Shown here: piece by piece, positions 16,569 to 25,303 of the stretch
How positions within the stretch are numbered: position 1 is the stretch's first letter
How the letters are laid out: the number at the start of each line of letters is the position of its first letter
Source: an uncultured bacterium
Lineage (GTDB): Bacteria > Cyanobacteriota > Vampirovibrionia > Gastranaerophilales > Gastranaerophilaceae
Length of the DNA: 57,432 nt
Reading direction: 5' to 3'
NCBI GenBank assembly: GCA_949296245.1
Contig: CASFNW010000016.1
Span: forward strand, 1 to 57,432
Notes under the pieces: model-generated
Databases searched by the model: none
What the model was told of the DNA's origin: nothing
Seen by the model: the letters and a program-made list of their open reading frames with translations, nothing else
Program-made: the position numbers and the translations under genes

Positions 16569-16613
16569 AACATCAATAAAATAGCATATTTTCTTTTAAG
16601 CGTAAAGAAGGAT

Positions 16614-17795
16614 TTATACCCCGAGCCATTTTTTTACTTCGTCGGCAACATACGCAAATGTCGGTAAAATACTGAGATTTGCGGGTTTAAAATCAAGAGC
16701 TTTTGAATAAATCAGCAATGGAACCTGTTCTCGTGTATGATCAGTACCCGGTACTGTAGGGTCACATCCATGGTCTGCTGTTATAAACAATATGTCATCC
16801 TCTGTCATTTTGTCCATAATTTGAGGCAAAAATGCATCAATTTCTTCTATAGCCTGTCCGTAGCCTTTCCAGTTGTTTCTGTGACCGTATAGCATATCAG
16901 TATCAACCAGATTTGTAAAAATCAATTCACTCTCAGGAGGTTCTTTGGAATCAGCTATTTTAATTTTATTTAAATCCAAAGTATTGCTGACTGCTTTAAG
17001 GGTCAACTCAAGCCCTTCTCTGTTAGAACCTGTATGAATTGCATGAGAAATGCCAGATTTTACATAAATATCTTCAATCTTACCTATGGCGACAACTCTG
17101 CCGCCTGCATTTAGTATTTCATTCAACATAGTCGGTTTGGGCGGTTCCACAGAATAATCTCTTCTGTCTTTTGAAATACGTACCGGCTTTCCGTCAACGA
17201 TGTGATACGGACGGGCAATAACACGTGATACGTTATTTTCACCTTTAAGGATTTCTCTTGCTATATGACACATTCTGTAGAGTTCCTCTAACGGTATAAC
17301 ATCTACATCTACCGCTATTTGAAATACACTGTCAGCACTTGTGTAAATAATAGGGAATTTGGTTTTGTGATGTTCTTCATTCAGGTCTTCAATTATTTTT
17401 GTGCCCGATGCCGGATAATTGCCTAAAATCCCTTTGCAGCCTGTTTTTTCTATAAATTCATTTATCACATCATCAGGAAAGCCATGAGGATAGACTTTAA
17501 AAGGCTCATCCAGAACAAGACCCGCAATCTCCCAGTGTCCGGTTGTTGTGTCCTTACCTTTAGAGACTTCTTTCATTATTCCGTATTGTGCAATTGTATT
17601 TTCTTCGGGTGCTGCACCCATTACATCTCCGAGATTACCTATGCCCATCTTTTGCATAGTAGGCAGATGCAAGCCACCGTTCGCTTTTGCAACATTGCAC
17701 AGAGTATTGCATTCCGGAATGTCATTGTAATCTCTGCAATCCGGCATTGCCCCGCAGCCCATAGAATCTATAACCATTATAATTGCACGTTTCAT
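16614..17795 (-). CDS. deoB: Phosphopentomutase
   Basis: 393-aa alkaline-phosphatase-superfamily enzyme interconverting (deoxy)ribose 1- and 5-phosphates in nucleoside salvage. The N-terminal IDSMGCGAMPD holds metal-ligand Asp10, and the phospho-threonine region is KDTTTGHWE (81-89, probably T85). Metal sites near the C-terminus read TADHGCDPT and TDHTREQVP. GAGGT at good spacing precedes the ATG. Length and motifs are normal. No other nucleoside-catabolism genes are adjacent. Confidence 0.96.
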   Translation of the reverse strand: MKRAIIMVIDSMGCGAMPDCRDYNDIPECNTLCNVAKANGGLHLPTMQKMGIGNLGDVMGAAPEENTIAQYGIMKEVSKGKDTTTGHWEIAGLVLDEPFKVYPHGFPDDVINEFIEKTGCKGILGNYPASGTKIIEDLNEEHHKTKFPIIYTSADSVFQIAVDVDVIPLEELYRMCHIAREILKGENNVSRVIARPYHIVDGKPVRISKDRRDYSVEPPKPTMLNEILNAGGRVVAIGKIEDIYVKSGISHAIHTGSNREGLELTLKAVSNTLDLNKIKIADSKEPPESELIFTNLVDTDMLYGHRNNWKGYGQAIEEIDAFLPQIMDKMTEDDILFITADHGCDPTVPGTDHTREQVPLLIYSKALDFKPANLSILPTFAYVADEVKKWLGV

Positions 17796-17993
17796 AAATT
17801 TACCTCAAATAAATATATAGAATCCCTACATTGTTATTATACATTATACAGGCATGTTGTGTATTTATTTGTGACAAAAAACGTTCAGAGTATTAATAAA
17901 AATGTATTATTCAGCGGATTTTGCATTCTTTTCTTTGCAAGCTGCGGCGAACTATAGAAAGTTTGTAGGTCGGGCATAACTGTCCAACTTAAT

Positions 17994-18036
17994 AATCTGT
18001 CATTCTTGTAAATGTTACGTAATTCAATGACAGATT
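17994..18036. repeat. Inverted repeat with 11-bp perfect arms
   Basis: AATCTGTCATT (17994-18004) and AATGACAGATT (18026-18036) are exact inverted copies separated by 21 nt. The element lies in the gene-free stretch upstream of deoB and is one of several hairpins packed between 17960 and 18310. It has no T-run, so it is not an obvious terminator. Confidence 0.7.
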
Positions 18037-18073
18037 TATATATTGATAATATTTATTATGAGAAAATCAATTA

Positions 18074-18113
18074 GCAGCGAAGCTGCACACGAAGTGTAAG
18101 ACGGCTCTGCCGT
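18074..18113. repeat. Three consecutive triloop hairpins
   Basis: GCAGC-GAA-GCTGC (18074-18086), ACAC-GAA-GTGT (18087-18097) and ACGGC-TCT-GCCGT (18101-18113) follow one another almost without gaps, each with a 3-nt loop. They run directly into the tandem repeat at 18112. The arrangement resembles REP/MITE-type intergenic DNA. Function unknown. Confidence 0.65.
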
Positions 18114-18173
18114 TGTAACCTTGATTACAGACTCTTTGTATTGTTGTAACCTTGATTACAGACTCTTTGTATT
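18112..18173. repeat. Two exact tandem copies of a 31-bp unit
   Basis: Bases 18112-18142 and 18143-18173 are identical. Each unit starts GTTGTAACCTTGATTA. The first 16 bases recur, with one mismatch and inverted, at 34-49 of the window, so this is part of a dispersed family. With only two units and no spacers it is not a CRISPR array. Confidence 0.85.
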
Positions 18174-18180
18174 TACGAAC

Positions 18181-18215
18181 AAAATTTTCGTTAGCGTCAG
18201 CGTTTAGAAAATTTT
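18181..18215. repeat. A/T-arm inverted repeat
   Basis: AAAATTTTC (18181-18189) and GAAAATTTT (18207-18215) form inverted arms around a 17-nt GC-containing loop. It is part of the same gene-free hairpin mosaic. Confidence 0.5.
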
Positions 18216-18246
18216 GAAGATAAATACATTAGACTCTGTTTTAATT

Positions 18247-18306
18247 AGTAGGTCGGATTTACAACTCCGACAAAATTATTTGTCAGCATAGTAATGCTGA
18301 CCTACT
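18247..18306. repeat. Three-way-junction (cruciform) element
   Basis: Outer arms AGTAG (18247-18251) and CTACT (18302-18306) enclose two hairpins: GTCGGA/TCCGAC (18252-18271) and GTCAGCAT/ATGCTGAC (18282-18301). All arms pair perfectly, so the 60-nt unit folds into a clover-like three-way junction as DNA or RNA. It may be a mobile REP-like unit or a structured RNA. A related TAGGTCGG is seen near 17966. Confidence 0.7.
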
Positions 18307-18383
18307 GAACTCTGCCGAGAAAAACGATTGAGTATCGTTTTTCGAGAGGGGATGAGAACTTGTTCGAATCCTTACGCAATAAT

Positions 18384-18409
18384 AAAAGCCCTCAAAAAGA
18401 GAGCTTTTA
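18384..18409 (-). terminator. Terminator of tRNA-Gln
   Basis: On the minus strand AAAGCTCTC and GAGGGCTTT (one G-T pair) form a stem with a T-rich loop, immediately after the tRNA CCA end and followed by T-rich DNA. It is placed to end the tRNA transcript. Confidence 0.75.
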
Positions 18410-18485
18410 TGGCTGGGGCGGAAGGATTCGAACCTCCGGAATGGCTGGACCAAAACCAGCTGCCTTACCACTTGGCGACGCCCCA
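18410..18485 (-). tRNA. tRNA-Gln (anticodon TTG)
   Basis: 76-nt tRNA on the minus strand with CCA encoded. Acceptor TGGGGCG pairs with CGCCCCA, followed by discriminator G and CCA. The anticodon stem GCTGG/CCAGC encloses loop TTTTGGT, giving anticodon TTG (reads CAA, and CAG by wobble). The T arm has GTTCGAAT. All stems close. A strong promoter lies upstream and a terminator downstream, so it is a single-gene unit. Confidence 0.96.
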
Positions 18486-18531
18486 ATATTCAGTTATTTT
18501 TTACCGGACACCCAAATCATCCGTAATATAT

Positions 18532-18560
18532 ATAGTATAGGGCACATACTGTCATGTCAA
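18532..18560 (-). promoter_or_regulatory. Promoter of tRNA-Gln
   Basis: On the minus strand TTGACA (18560-18555), a 17-bp spacer and TACTAT (18537-18532) form a near-consensus sigma-70 promoter, starting RNA about 40 nt before the tRNA. Confidence 0.8.
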
Positions 18561-18563
18561 GAA

Positions 18564-18761
18564 TTATTTAAACAATCCGAGCTGCTTTGTTTTGTTAGCA
18601 GACGCTTTATATATTTCATAATCAAAGCAGCCTATGTCATTATACGCAACAGGATTGTCCGCAAGATCCTTTATTCTGCACTGACCGACTGTACAGAACT
18701 TTATATATTTGCAAAAACTGCAAATCTTCCATTTTTCACTTAGCTTTTTATTATATTTCAT
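18564..18761 (-). CDS. Cysteine-rich small protein
   Basis: 65-aa ORF with five cysteines: CSFC near residues 14-17, then C23, C28 and C45. This spacing suggests a metal-binding fold. The block CRIKDLADNPVAYNDIGCF looks conserved-like, though I cannot name a family. No good ribosome-binding site precedes the ATG, but a TATAAT (minus strand, near 18785-18790) lies just upstream, after the pfp terminator. It sits between pfp and the tRNA-Gln promoter on the same strand. Reality as a gene is likely but not certain. Confidence 0.5.
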   Translation of the reverse strand: MKYNKKLSEKWKICSFCKYIKFCTVGQCRIKDLADNPVAYNDIGCFDYEIYKASANKTKQLGLFK

Positions 18762-18795
18762 AAATATTATTAAGATTAACAGATATTATAAAAAA

Positions 18796-18825
18796 ACAAA
18801 AGCGGATGATAGTATCCGCTTTTGT
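18796..18825 (-). terminator. Terminator of the PPi-phosphofructokinase gene
   Basis: ACAAAAGCGGAT and ATCCGCTTTTGT form a 12-bp perfect stem with a 6-nt loop. On the minus strand it is followed by a run of seven T, typical of an intrinsic terminator, 20 bp after the pfp stop. Confidence 0.92.
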
Positions 18826-18844
18826 CAGTTAATTTTATACTATT

Positions 18845-20524
18845 TTATACAGAAGCTAAAGCAGCTTCTCTTTCTAGTTTTAGTGTCTGTGTTGTTATAT
18901 CACAAACTTCGCTCGGACCCCAGTACTGGATTGAGCCAGGAAATACGTATTCATCGTTCATAGCCCAGTTTTCTCTGTTGGCTTCGAGTTTTTTAAATAC
19001 AGGCCCGTCAAGTTTAACAAGAGCCTTTTGTATAACAGGCTTCATCTGTCCGTGGCGTCTTTCCATATTCATCATCATTGTAAGAGGTACACCGCCGGCT
19101 ATCCATTCTGTAGAAGGAGCTGTAAGGTTTCTTACGGAAGAAAGATAACCTGTCAAACCGGATTGGATTAAAGCATATGCATTGTAGCCCAATGCATAGC
19201 AGTAATTTGCATCAAAGTTAGACGGGAATGCGCATCTTCCTTCGTAGCCGAAGAAATGGCACTGGTCAGAGAATTTGCCCATAAACTCGCCTTGGGATTT
19301 CATCTGGTCAAGTTTTACCTTAATCATTTCGATAAGCAGTTTTTCTGTTTCGATTTTAGAAACCTGAACATTACCGTGAGGATCTCTGTCCATAAGCAAT
19401 TGAGCTTTGATTAAAACAGGAAGAGATTCAAACACTTTTGCATTTTCAGGTTCAAGTCTGCTTTCAATAAAGTCGAATCTGTCAGCAGGAACAGTCAGCT
19501 TGTTGTATGATGCATCCTGTTCTAATGTAGACATAACATCATTAAGGTTTGCAATCATTGTCTTCATCTCAGGGATAAATTCAATCAAACCTTCCGGAAT
19601 CAATGCAACGCCAAAGTTTTTGCCGTCATTTGCACGTCTTGCAATGATGTCTGCCATATAGTCAACGATTTGTTTTAATGACATTTTCTTTTCTTCAACT
19701 TCTTCTGAAATCAAAGTGATGTTAGGCTGAGTTTGCAAAGCAACTTCCAGAGCTACGTGTGTTGCACTTCTTCCCATAACTTTAACAAAGTGCCAGTATT
19801 TTTTTGCAGAATTAACGTCTCTTTGAATATTACCGACAAGTTCTGCATAAGTTTTTGTAGCTGTGTCAAAACCGAAAGAAATTTCAATCTGCTCATTTTT
19901 TAAGTCGCCGTCAATTGTCTTTGGGCAGCCGATTACCTGAATACCTGCATTTTTAGAAACAAACCATTCTGCAAGCATTGCCGCGTTAGTATTAGAATCG
20001 TCACCGCCAATTATAACAATACCGGAAATATTGAGTTTTTTGCAGTTTTCAAGAGATTTCTCAAACTGTTCTTCTGTTTCCAGCTTAGTTCTGCCGGAAC
20101 CGATGATATCAAAACCGCCTGTGTTTCTGTATGCATCAATAATTTCGTCTGTAAATTCAATATATTCACCATCTATAATACCTGACGGACCGCCAAGAAA
20201 ACCGTATAATTTGCTGTCAGGATTAGCTTGTTTCAGAGCGTCATACAAACCTGCAACTACATTGTGTCCGCCGGGAGCCTGACCGCCTGAAAGAATTACG
20301 CCGACATTTCTTGCTGCAAAGTTTTGTTCTTCGCCTGATTTAAAAGTTACTGTGCATTTGCCGTATGTATTAGCAAAAAGTTTTTTAATCTGTTCTTGAT
20401 CTTTTACGCATTCTGTTTTGCCGCCTTCTATAACTTCTACTTTTTTAATGCCTGCAGCTAATGTAGAAGGCAGTACAGGTTTAAAAGCTAATCTTGCTTT
20501 TTGTAAAGGTGATAATTCTGTCAT
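18845..20524 (-). CDS. pfp: Diphosphate-fructose-6-phosphate 1-phosphotransferase (long form)
   Basis: PPi-dependent phosphofructokinase of 559 aa, reversibly phosphorylating fructose 6-phosphate with pyrophosphate. PPi specificity is indicated by GGDDS (173-177), where ATP enzymes have GGDGS; the catalytic PKTIDGD is at 201-207 and [11 protein letters not shown] follows. The N-terminal extension and total length fit the long, plant-like/spirochaete-type clade rather than 320-aa PfkA. GAGGTT is the ribosome-binding site. Transcription begins from an extended -10 element and ends at a strong hairpin. No ATP-dependent PFK is in the window. Confidence 0.94.
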   Translation of the reverse strand: MTELSPLQKARLAFKPVLPSTLAAGIKKVEVIEGGKTECVKDQEQIKKLFANTYGKCTVTFKSGEEQNFAARNVGVILSGGQAPGGHNVVAGLYDALKQANPDSKLYGFLGGPSGIIDGEYIEFTDEIIDAYRNTGGFDIIGSGRTKLETEEQFEKSLENCKKLNISGIVIIGGDDSNTNAAMLAEWFVSKNAGIQVIGCPKTIDGDLKNEQIEISFGFDTATKTYAELVGNIQRDVNSAKKYWHFVKVMGRSATHVALEVALQTQPNITLISEEVEEKKMSLKQIVDYMADIIARRANDGKNFGVALIPEGLIEFIPEMKTMIANLNDVMSTLEQDASYNKLTVPADRFDFIESRLEPENAKVFESLPVLIKAQLLMDRDPHGNVQVSKIETEKLLIEMIKVKLDQMKSQGEFMGKFSDQCHFFGYEGRCAFPSNFDANYCYALGYNAYALIQSGLTGYLSSVRNLTAPSTEWIAGGVPLTMMMNMERRHGQMKPVIQKALVKLDGPVFKKLEANRENWAMNDEYVFPGSIQYWGPSEVCDITTQTLKLEREAALASV

Positions 20525-20562
20525 AATTTACTAACCTCATCTTTTTAACAATTACATGTAAG

Positions 20563-20571
20563 ATTCTAGCA
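20563..20571 (-). promoter_or_regulatory. Extended -10 promoter of pfp
   Basis: On the minus strand TGC directly precedes TAGAAT, an extended -10 element about 40 nt before the ATG at 20524. No good -35 is seen at normal spacing. Confidence 0.45.
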
Positions 20572-20759
20572 TGAAAACACTTAAGGCATTGTTGAAGATT
20601 AATGTTAAGTTTTGTAAACTAAATATTTGTCAAAAAGGCAATTTTTAATCATAAAAATTTTTTATATTAATACAGGAACGAGGAATTTAAAAAGGCTGAA
20701 TTAAAAAAGTCTTTATTTTAGAGGAAATAAATTTAAAAGGAATATTAGGGGACAAGATA

Positions 20760-22025
20760 ATGGCTTACGGAATTGGAGTTAACGGAAATAGTAATTACTG
20801 GATACCTGATACTATATATACAGGATACAGTGCAATGCCGACAAACTTGTGGTCTTTTGATCTTTCGGGAATGTCTCCTCAAGACTCGATTGGAACATTG
20901 AACGACGTACAATTATTCAATTTTGACGTAAATACAAACAATCTTGTAAATCAGGTTGCGTTGTTCAATGCAAAAATGAAACCGGCTCTGGATGCTTATA
21001 TGGCAAAAATGGCATCATGGTATCAACAAATGATGATGGGTCTTTCTGCAAATACAAATACTAATATAAACTGGAATAACTTCTTCCCGTCTGTAAATAA
21101 CGCAAATAGCAATAGTAATGTAAATAATAGCAATAGCAATTCAGGATTTGCAGACAAAATAGATGAATCTGATGTGTCTTCATTCATCGGCAGATTAGGC
21201 GCAGATCCTAAATGGCAGGAAGCTTTTAGTGAAAAAATAACACTGAAAGACGGAACAGAAGTAACTATGCTGCAAAGATTGATGGATTTGATTAATGATT
21301 ATATGACAAATGAAAATCCTGAATTAAGCGAAGACGAATTCAATCAAATCCGGGAAATTGCTGGTAAATATGCAAAAACCGGAAAAATAGACAGGGATGA
21401 CTTTATTAAACTAAAGAGTATAATAAAAGCTCATACAGATAAGCTGGGTGAGGATGATGACGGCACAGATGATACAACCAAAGCAACAAGATCACCTAAC
21501 TATGCAGACGGACATGTCGCTGATATGAGCGGCGCAGCACAATTGTCTTACAATGCAATGGATGGTGCAGGTACCAATAAAGAAAAATTAAGAAATTCAA
21601 TAGATAAAACAAACAAATATAACGTTGTTGAGTTCTTAAATGCATATGATGAAATTGATCCCGATGGCAATACATGGATTAGAAAATTCTGGGGTGACTT
21701 TGATCACTATGACAATTCAGGTGAATCCAGCAATCCGTTTGGACATGACAATGCTAAGCCGATACTTGATAAAGTAGTTGAAAAATTAAATGAAAGAGTA
21801 ATCGATATTAAAGCTCTGCCGAGTTGTACTGATGAACAAAAAACAGCACTTGATAACGCAGTAGCACAAATGAATGCAACTATGCAATCTCTTGCAGAGG
21901 CTAATAATGCACTTGGAGAAAGAGACAATGAAGAATCTCCTAAAGGTAAATGCATAAGTGCATTTGAAAATCTCAGAAAAGTCATAGAGGAAACTGAAGA
22001 AGCAATATATGGCAGAACTGCTTAA
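20760..22025 (+). CDS. Hypothetical protein, Asn/Ser linker and helical domain
   Basis: 421-aa protein with no recognised family and no signal peptide. The N-terminal 100 residues are Asn-, Tyr- and Gly-rich. A low-complexity Asn/Ser linker covers about 100-130. The C-terminal part (about 135-421) is acidic and mostly helical, with an Asp-rich stretch near 235 (DDDGTDDT). An AGGGG ribosome-binding site near 20748 and a strong terminator support expression. Composition matches the window, with no sign of transfer. A structural or surface-associated role would be a guess. Confidence 0.8.
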   Translation: MAYGIGVNGNSNYWIPDTIYTGYSAMPTNLWSFDLSGMSPQDSIGTLNDVQLFNFDVNTNNLVNQVALFNAKMKPALDAYMAKMASWYQQMMMGLSANTNTNINWNNFFPSVNNANSNSNVNNSNSNSGFADKIDESDVSSFIGRLGADPKWQEAFSEKITLKDGTEVTMLQRLMDLINDYMTNENPELSEDEFNQIREIAGKYAKTGKIDRDDFIKLKSIIKAHTDKLGEDDDGTDDTTKATRSPNYADGHVADMSGAAQLSYNAMDGAGTNKEKLRNSIDKTNKYNVVEFLNAYDEIDPDGNTWIRKFWGDFDHYDNSGESSNPFGHDNAKPILDKVVEKLNERVIDIKALPSCTDEQKTALDNAVAQMNATMQSLAEANNALGERDNEESPKGKCISAFENLRKVIEETEEAIYGRTA

Positions 22026-22078
22026 TAAAAAATAAAAATAATTTATTCCTCGGTTTATAATAAAGTATGGTAGGTTTC

Positions 22079-22106
22079 AAGGGCACGAAAAGTGCCCTTT
22101 TATTTT
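22079..22106 (+). terminator. Intrinsic terminator
   Basis: AAGGGCAC (22079-22086) and GTGCCCTT (22092-22099) form a stem around loop GAAAA, followed by a T-rich run. It ends the 421-aa gene. Confidence 0.92.
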
Positions 22107-22141
22107 TTGTTTATTAATACAAATAAACCCATCTATTTTCT

Positions 22142-22171
22142 TTGTGTTTTTATGGTTTAATAACATATAAT
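22142..22171 (+). promoter_or_regulatory. Candidate promoter for hom-thrC
   Basis: TTGTGT (22142-22147), an 18-bp spacer and TATAAT (22166-22171) precede hom, with GGGGA as ribosome-binding site before ATG 22197. Confidence 0.5.
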
Positions 22172-22196
22172 ACATTTAACTATACGGGGAAAATTA

Positions 22197-23468
22197 ATGG
22201 AACAAAAGGTTAAAATAGGATTGATTGGTCTGGGCACTGTAGGTACCGGCGTCGTAAAAGTTTTAAAAGACTTTGAGAATATAGAAATTGCTAAAATTGC
22301 AGTAAAAAATATAAACAAAAAAAGAGATATAGAAAATCTTGACCAGTCCATACTGACGGATAATCCGTTTGAAATAGTTAATAACCCTGAAGTGGATATA
22401 GTAGTAGAAGTAATAGGCGGAATAGAACCGGCTTATGATTTATTAAAAACAGCTATTTTAAACGGTAAGCATATAGTAACCGCAAATAAAGAGCTTCTTG
22501 CTAAAAAAGGTCAGGAGCTTTTCAATCTTGCAAATGAGAATAATACAGTTATCCTATACGAAGCTGCAATTGCCGGCGGTATACCGATTATAATGCCTAT
22601 AAAAACAACGCTTGCAGGAAATAAAATCCGTACAATAGAAGCTATACTAAACGGCACAACAAATTACATTTTAACTAAAATGGAAAAAGACGGCGTCTCC
22701 TATGAAGAAGTTTTAAAAGAAGCACAAAAGCTGGGGTATGCAGAAACTGACCCGACAGGTGATGTCGAAGGCTTTGATTCTGCGTACAAAATTGCGACGC
22801 TTGCAACTATAGCTCTTAATCAAAGAGTTGATATAAATAAAATTTACAGAGAAGGTATCACAAAAATCAGTGCAAAAGATATGAAATTTGCAAAAGAACT
22901 TGGATACAGGATAAAACTAATAGCACTTGCAAAACTTACAGAAGATAATAAAGCAGACGTAAGAGTACATCCAATGCTTATTCCGTTAAAAGACTGTCTG
23001 GCAAGCATAAACGGAGTTACAAACAGTGTTGTGCTGGAGGGTTTCCCTGTTGGACGTGTTATGTTTGCAGGACCGGGTGCAGGCATGTTTCCGACTGCAA
23101 GTTCTGTTCTCGGCGATATCCTTGCTATTGCAAAAAGTATTGGCTCAAGCGAAATGCTGCCTTTAATGAAGTGTGCTCATAGTGTAAATGCACTACAGAT
23201 AGATATAAATGATACAATAAATAAATATTATATTGCTATAACTGCTTCAAATACACCGGGCGTAATCGGCAATATAGGCGAAATCTGCGGAAGGCATAAT
23301 ATCAGCCTTGCAAGTGTACTGCAAAAAGGTATTGATGAACAAAATACAGCTGATATTGTAGTAATCACTGAATCCTGTAAAGAAGAAAATATTAAATCAG
23401 CAATCAGCGAACTTGAAAAAAATCCAAATATTTTAAAGATAAACAACATAATAAGAGTAATGGAGTAA
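22197..23468 (+). CDS. hom: Homoserine dehydrogenase
   Basis: NAD(P)H-dependent reduction of aspartate semialdehyde to homoserine, the branch point to threonine and methionine. The 423-aa protein has the Rossmann loop GLGTVGTG (11-18), [14 protein letters not shown], a DPTGDVEG catalytic region, and a C-terminal ACT domain (about 345-420) containing [11 protein letters not shown], which usually mediates threonine feedback inhibition. It is monofunctional with no aspartokinase fused. thrC begins 5 nt after its stop, so the two form a threonine operon. Confidence 0.96.
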   Translation: MEQKVKIGLIGLGTVGTGVVKVLKDFENIEIAKIAVKNINKKRDIENLDQSILTDNPFEIVNNPEVDIVVEVIGGIEPAYDLLKTAILNGKHIVTANKELLAKKGQELFNLANENNTVILYEAAIAGGIPIIMPIKTTLAGNKIRTIEAILNGTTNYILTKMEKDGVSYEEVLKEAQKLGYAETDPTGDVEGFDSAYKIATLATIALNQRVDINKIYREGITKISAKDMKFAKELGYRIKLIALAKLTEDNKADVRVHPMLIPLKDCLASINGVTNSVVLEGFPVGRVMFAGPGAGMFPTASSVLGDILAIAKSIGSSEMLPLMKCAHSVNALQIDINDTINKYYIAITASNTPGVIGNIGEICGRHNISLASVLQKGIDEQNTADIVVITESCKEENIKSAISELEKNPNILKINNIIRVME

Positions 23469-23473
23469 ACAAA

Positions 23474-24553
23474 ATGAATAATTTTCAACAGACAGGTCAT
23501 TATAAAGGCTTAATAAACAGATACAGAAAATATCTTCCTGTAAGTGATACGACTGAAATTGTAACTCTTAATGAGGGGAACACACCATTAATAAAAGCGG
23601 ATAATCTTGCAAAAAAAATCGGACTTGACTGTGAAATTTATCTGAAATTTGAAGGAGCAAACCCAACCGGAAGCTTTAAAGACCGTGGTATGACTATGGC
23701 TGTTACAAAAGCAAAAGAAGCCGGTGCAAAAGCTATTATCTGCGCTTCAACAGGTAATACTTCAGCAGCAGCTGCTGCATACGGAGCTAAAGCGGGATTA
23801 AAAACATACGTGCTTATCCCTGACGGGTATATTGCCCTTGGCAAATTGTCACAGGCTATGATGTACGGAGCCGAAATTATCGCAATCAAAGGAAATTTTG
23901 ATGAAGCACTTGAGAGAGTAATCGAAATTTCTGAAAAATATCCTGTTACTCTTGTAAACTCTGTTAACCCGTACAGAATAGAAGGACAAAAAACCGGTGC
24001 CTTTGAAATTTGTGATGCGTTAGGCGATGCACCGGATTATCATTTTATACCTGTTGGAAATGCCGGAAATATAACAGCATATTTTAAAGGTTATGAAGAA
24101 TACTATAATATCGGAAAATCTACACATGTTCCTAAGATGATGGGATTTGAAGCAGAAGGTGCAGCTGCAATAGTAAAAGGCGAGAGAATTATGAAGCCTG
24201 AAACTATAGCAACAGCAATAAGAATCGGTAATCCGGCAAGCTGGAAACAGGCTGAAAATGCACGTGATAAATCAGGAGGTATTATAAACTTTGTAACAGA
24301 TGAACAGATTATAGAAGCATACAAGCTCCTTGCTTCATCTGAGGGCATTCTCGCAGAGCCTGCCAGTGCAGCATCTGTAGCAGGTGTTATAAAAGCTATG
24401 AAGATGGGTCTTGTTGAAAACGGGAAGAAAATTGTCTGCATATTAACCGGCAACGGACTAAAAGATCCTGATTCCGCAATAAAATATTCAGGATGTGAAG
24501 TCAAAAAGACGACTTCACAACTTGATGATATACTAAAGGTTATGGACTTATAG
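23474..24553 (+). CDS. thrC: Threonine synthase
   Basis: PLP enzyme converting O-phosphohomoserine to threonine, 359 aa. Schiff-base Lys69 lies in GSFKDRGM, with the PLP phosphate-binding ASTGNTSAA loop and a Gly-rich PVGNAGN segment. The length and sequence fit the shorter, Bacillus-type class rather than the long E. coli/yeast class. It follows hom by 5 nt, so flux goes from aspartate semialdehyde to threonine within one transcript. Confidence 0.95.
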   Translation: MNNFQQTGHYKGLINRYRKYLPVSDTTEIVTLNEGNTPLIKADNLAKKIGLDCEIYLKFEGANPTGSFKDRGMTMAVTKAKEAGAKAIICASTGNTSAAAAAYGAKAGLKTYVLIPDGYIALGKLSQAMMYGAEIIAIKGNFDEALERVIEISEKYPVTLVNSVNPYRIEGQKTGAFEICDALGDAPDYHFIPVGNAGNITAYFKGYEEYYNIGKSTHVPKMMGFEAEGAAAIVKGERIMKPETIATAIRIGNPASWKQAENARDKSGGIINFVTDEQIIEAYKLLASSEGILAEPASAASVAGVIKAMKMGLVENGKKIVCILTGNGLKDPDSAIKYSGCEVKKTTSQLDDILKVMDL

Positions 24554-24565
24554 CCAGCAGGATTA

Positions 24566-24595
24566 TTGGATATAACAATTTATTTTTGCTACAAT
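24566..24595 (+). promoter_or_regulatory. Candidate promoter for the acyltransferase pair
   Basis: TTGGAT (24566-24571), an 18-bp spacer and TACAAT (24590-24595), with TGC just before the hexamer making it an extended -10. It lies between thrC and the first PlsC-like gene. Confidence 0.55.
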
Positions 24596-24635
24596 ATTAT
24601 AAAGTGCTTAAAGAAATTGTTGGGGAAATACAGAA

Positions 24636-25274
24636 ATGAGTACTTTTTCAAAAAGAGATGCAAAAATTTATAACAAATTCAGGACTATATTTCAGTGGGT
24701 TACTTGCAATATATTTTTTGGTGCATACATCAAATTAATGTACAATTACCATGTTGAAGGTAAAGAAAATATTCCTGATGAAGACAAATTTATAGTTGCA
24801 GCAAACCATATATCAGGCAGAGACCCGTTTTTGCTGCCATTTGCTCTTGATTTACCTATAGCATTTATGGCAAAAGAAGAATTGTTCGAAAAATTCTTTT
24901 CCAGATTATTGATGGATTTTTGCGGTGCCTTTGCTGTCAGAAGAGATAAAGTAGAAGTATCCACAATAAAAACAGCATTGAACATAAAAAATACAAAATG
25001 GATGCTTGGGCTTTTCCCGCAAGGAACTAGAGATTCCAGTGACAGAATAGAAAAAATATCAAAAGGCTTTGCTTCTTTTGCAAAAGCCACAAAAACAGGA
25101 ATACTGCCGGTTGCAATTATTGGTTCTGATAAAAAACCTAAATGGCCGTTTTCTTCCAATCTCACAATCAAAATTGGAAAAATGATACCATACAGCGACA
25201 ACATAGATGATATGATGCAGCAGTGGTGCAATGTTATATCTGATTTAACCGGCAAAGAATATGTATTAGAATAG
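24636..25274 (+). CDS. 1-acylglycerol-3-phosphate acyltransferase-like protein (paralogue 1)
   Basis: PlsC-family acyltransferase of 212 aa. The catalytic NHxxxxD motif is NHISGRD (H58, D63) and the glycerol-phosphate-binding block is LFPQGTR (126-132). A hydrophobic N-terminal segment (about 20-35) anchors it at the membrane. The family makes phosphatidate by acylating lysophosphatidate, though paralogues can act on other lipids. A second family member lies 29 bp downstream, so the pair arose by duplication and may differ in acyl donor or acceptor. Confidence 0.88.
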   Translation: MSTFSKRDAKIYNKFRTIFQWVTCNIFFGAYIKLMYNYHVEGKENIPDEDKFIVAANHISGRDPFLLPFALDLPIAFMAKEELFEKFFSRLLMDFCGAFAVRRDKVEVSTIKTALNIKNTKWMLGLFPQGTRDSSDRIEKISKGFASFAKATKTGILPVAIIGSDKKPKWPFSSNLTIKIGKMIPYSDNIDDMMQQWCNVISDLTGKEYVLE

Positions 25275-25303
25275 TTTATAATAACTGGAATTAGGGGTAT
25301 TGA

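Noticed and set aside
17484..17957. Plus-strand frame overlapping deoB and the gap upstream
   Set aside because: Most of it is antisense to deoB; the remainder is low-quality hydrophobic sequence without a ribosome-binding site.
18112..18173. Possible CRISPR array
   Set aside because: Two directly abutting identical units, no spacers and no cas genes; it is a tandem duplication.
18345..18375. tRNA-like T-loop (GTTCGAATCC) on the plus strand, possible tRNA remnant or attachment site
   Set aside because: Only the T-loop motif is present; no acceptor or anticodon stem, no integrase, and no duplicated tRNA end could be shown.
18360..18743. Plus-strand frames through the tRNA-Gln region
   Set aside because: They are read antisense through a tRNA and its promoter.
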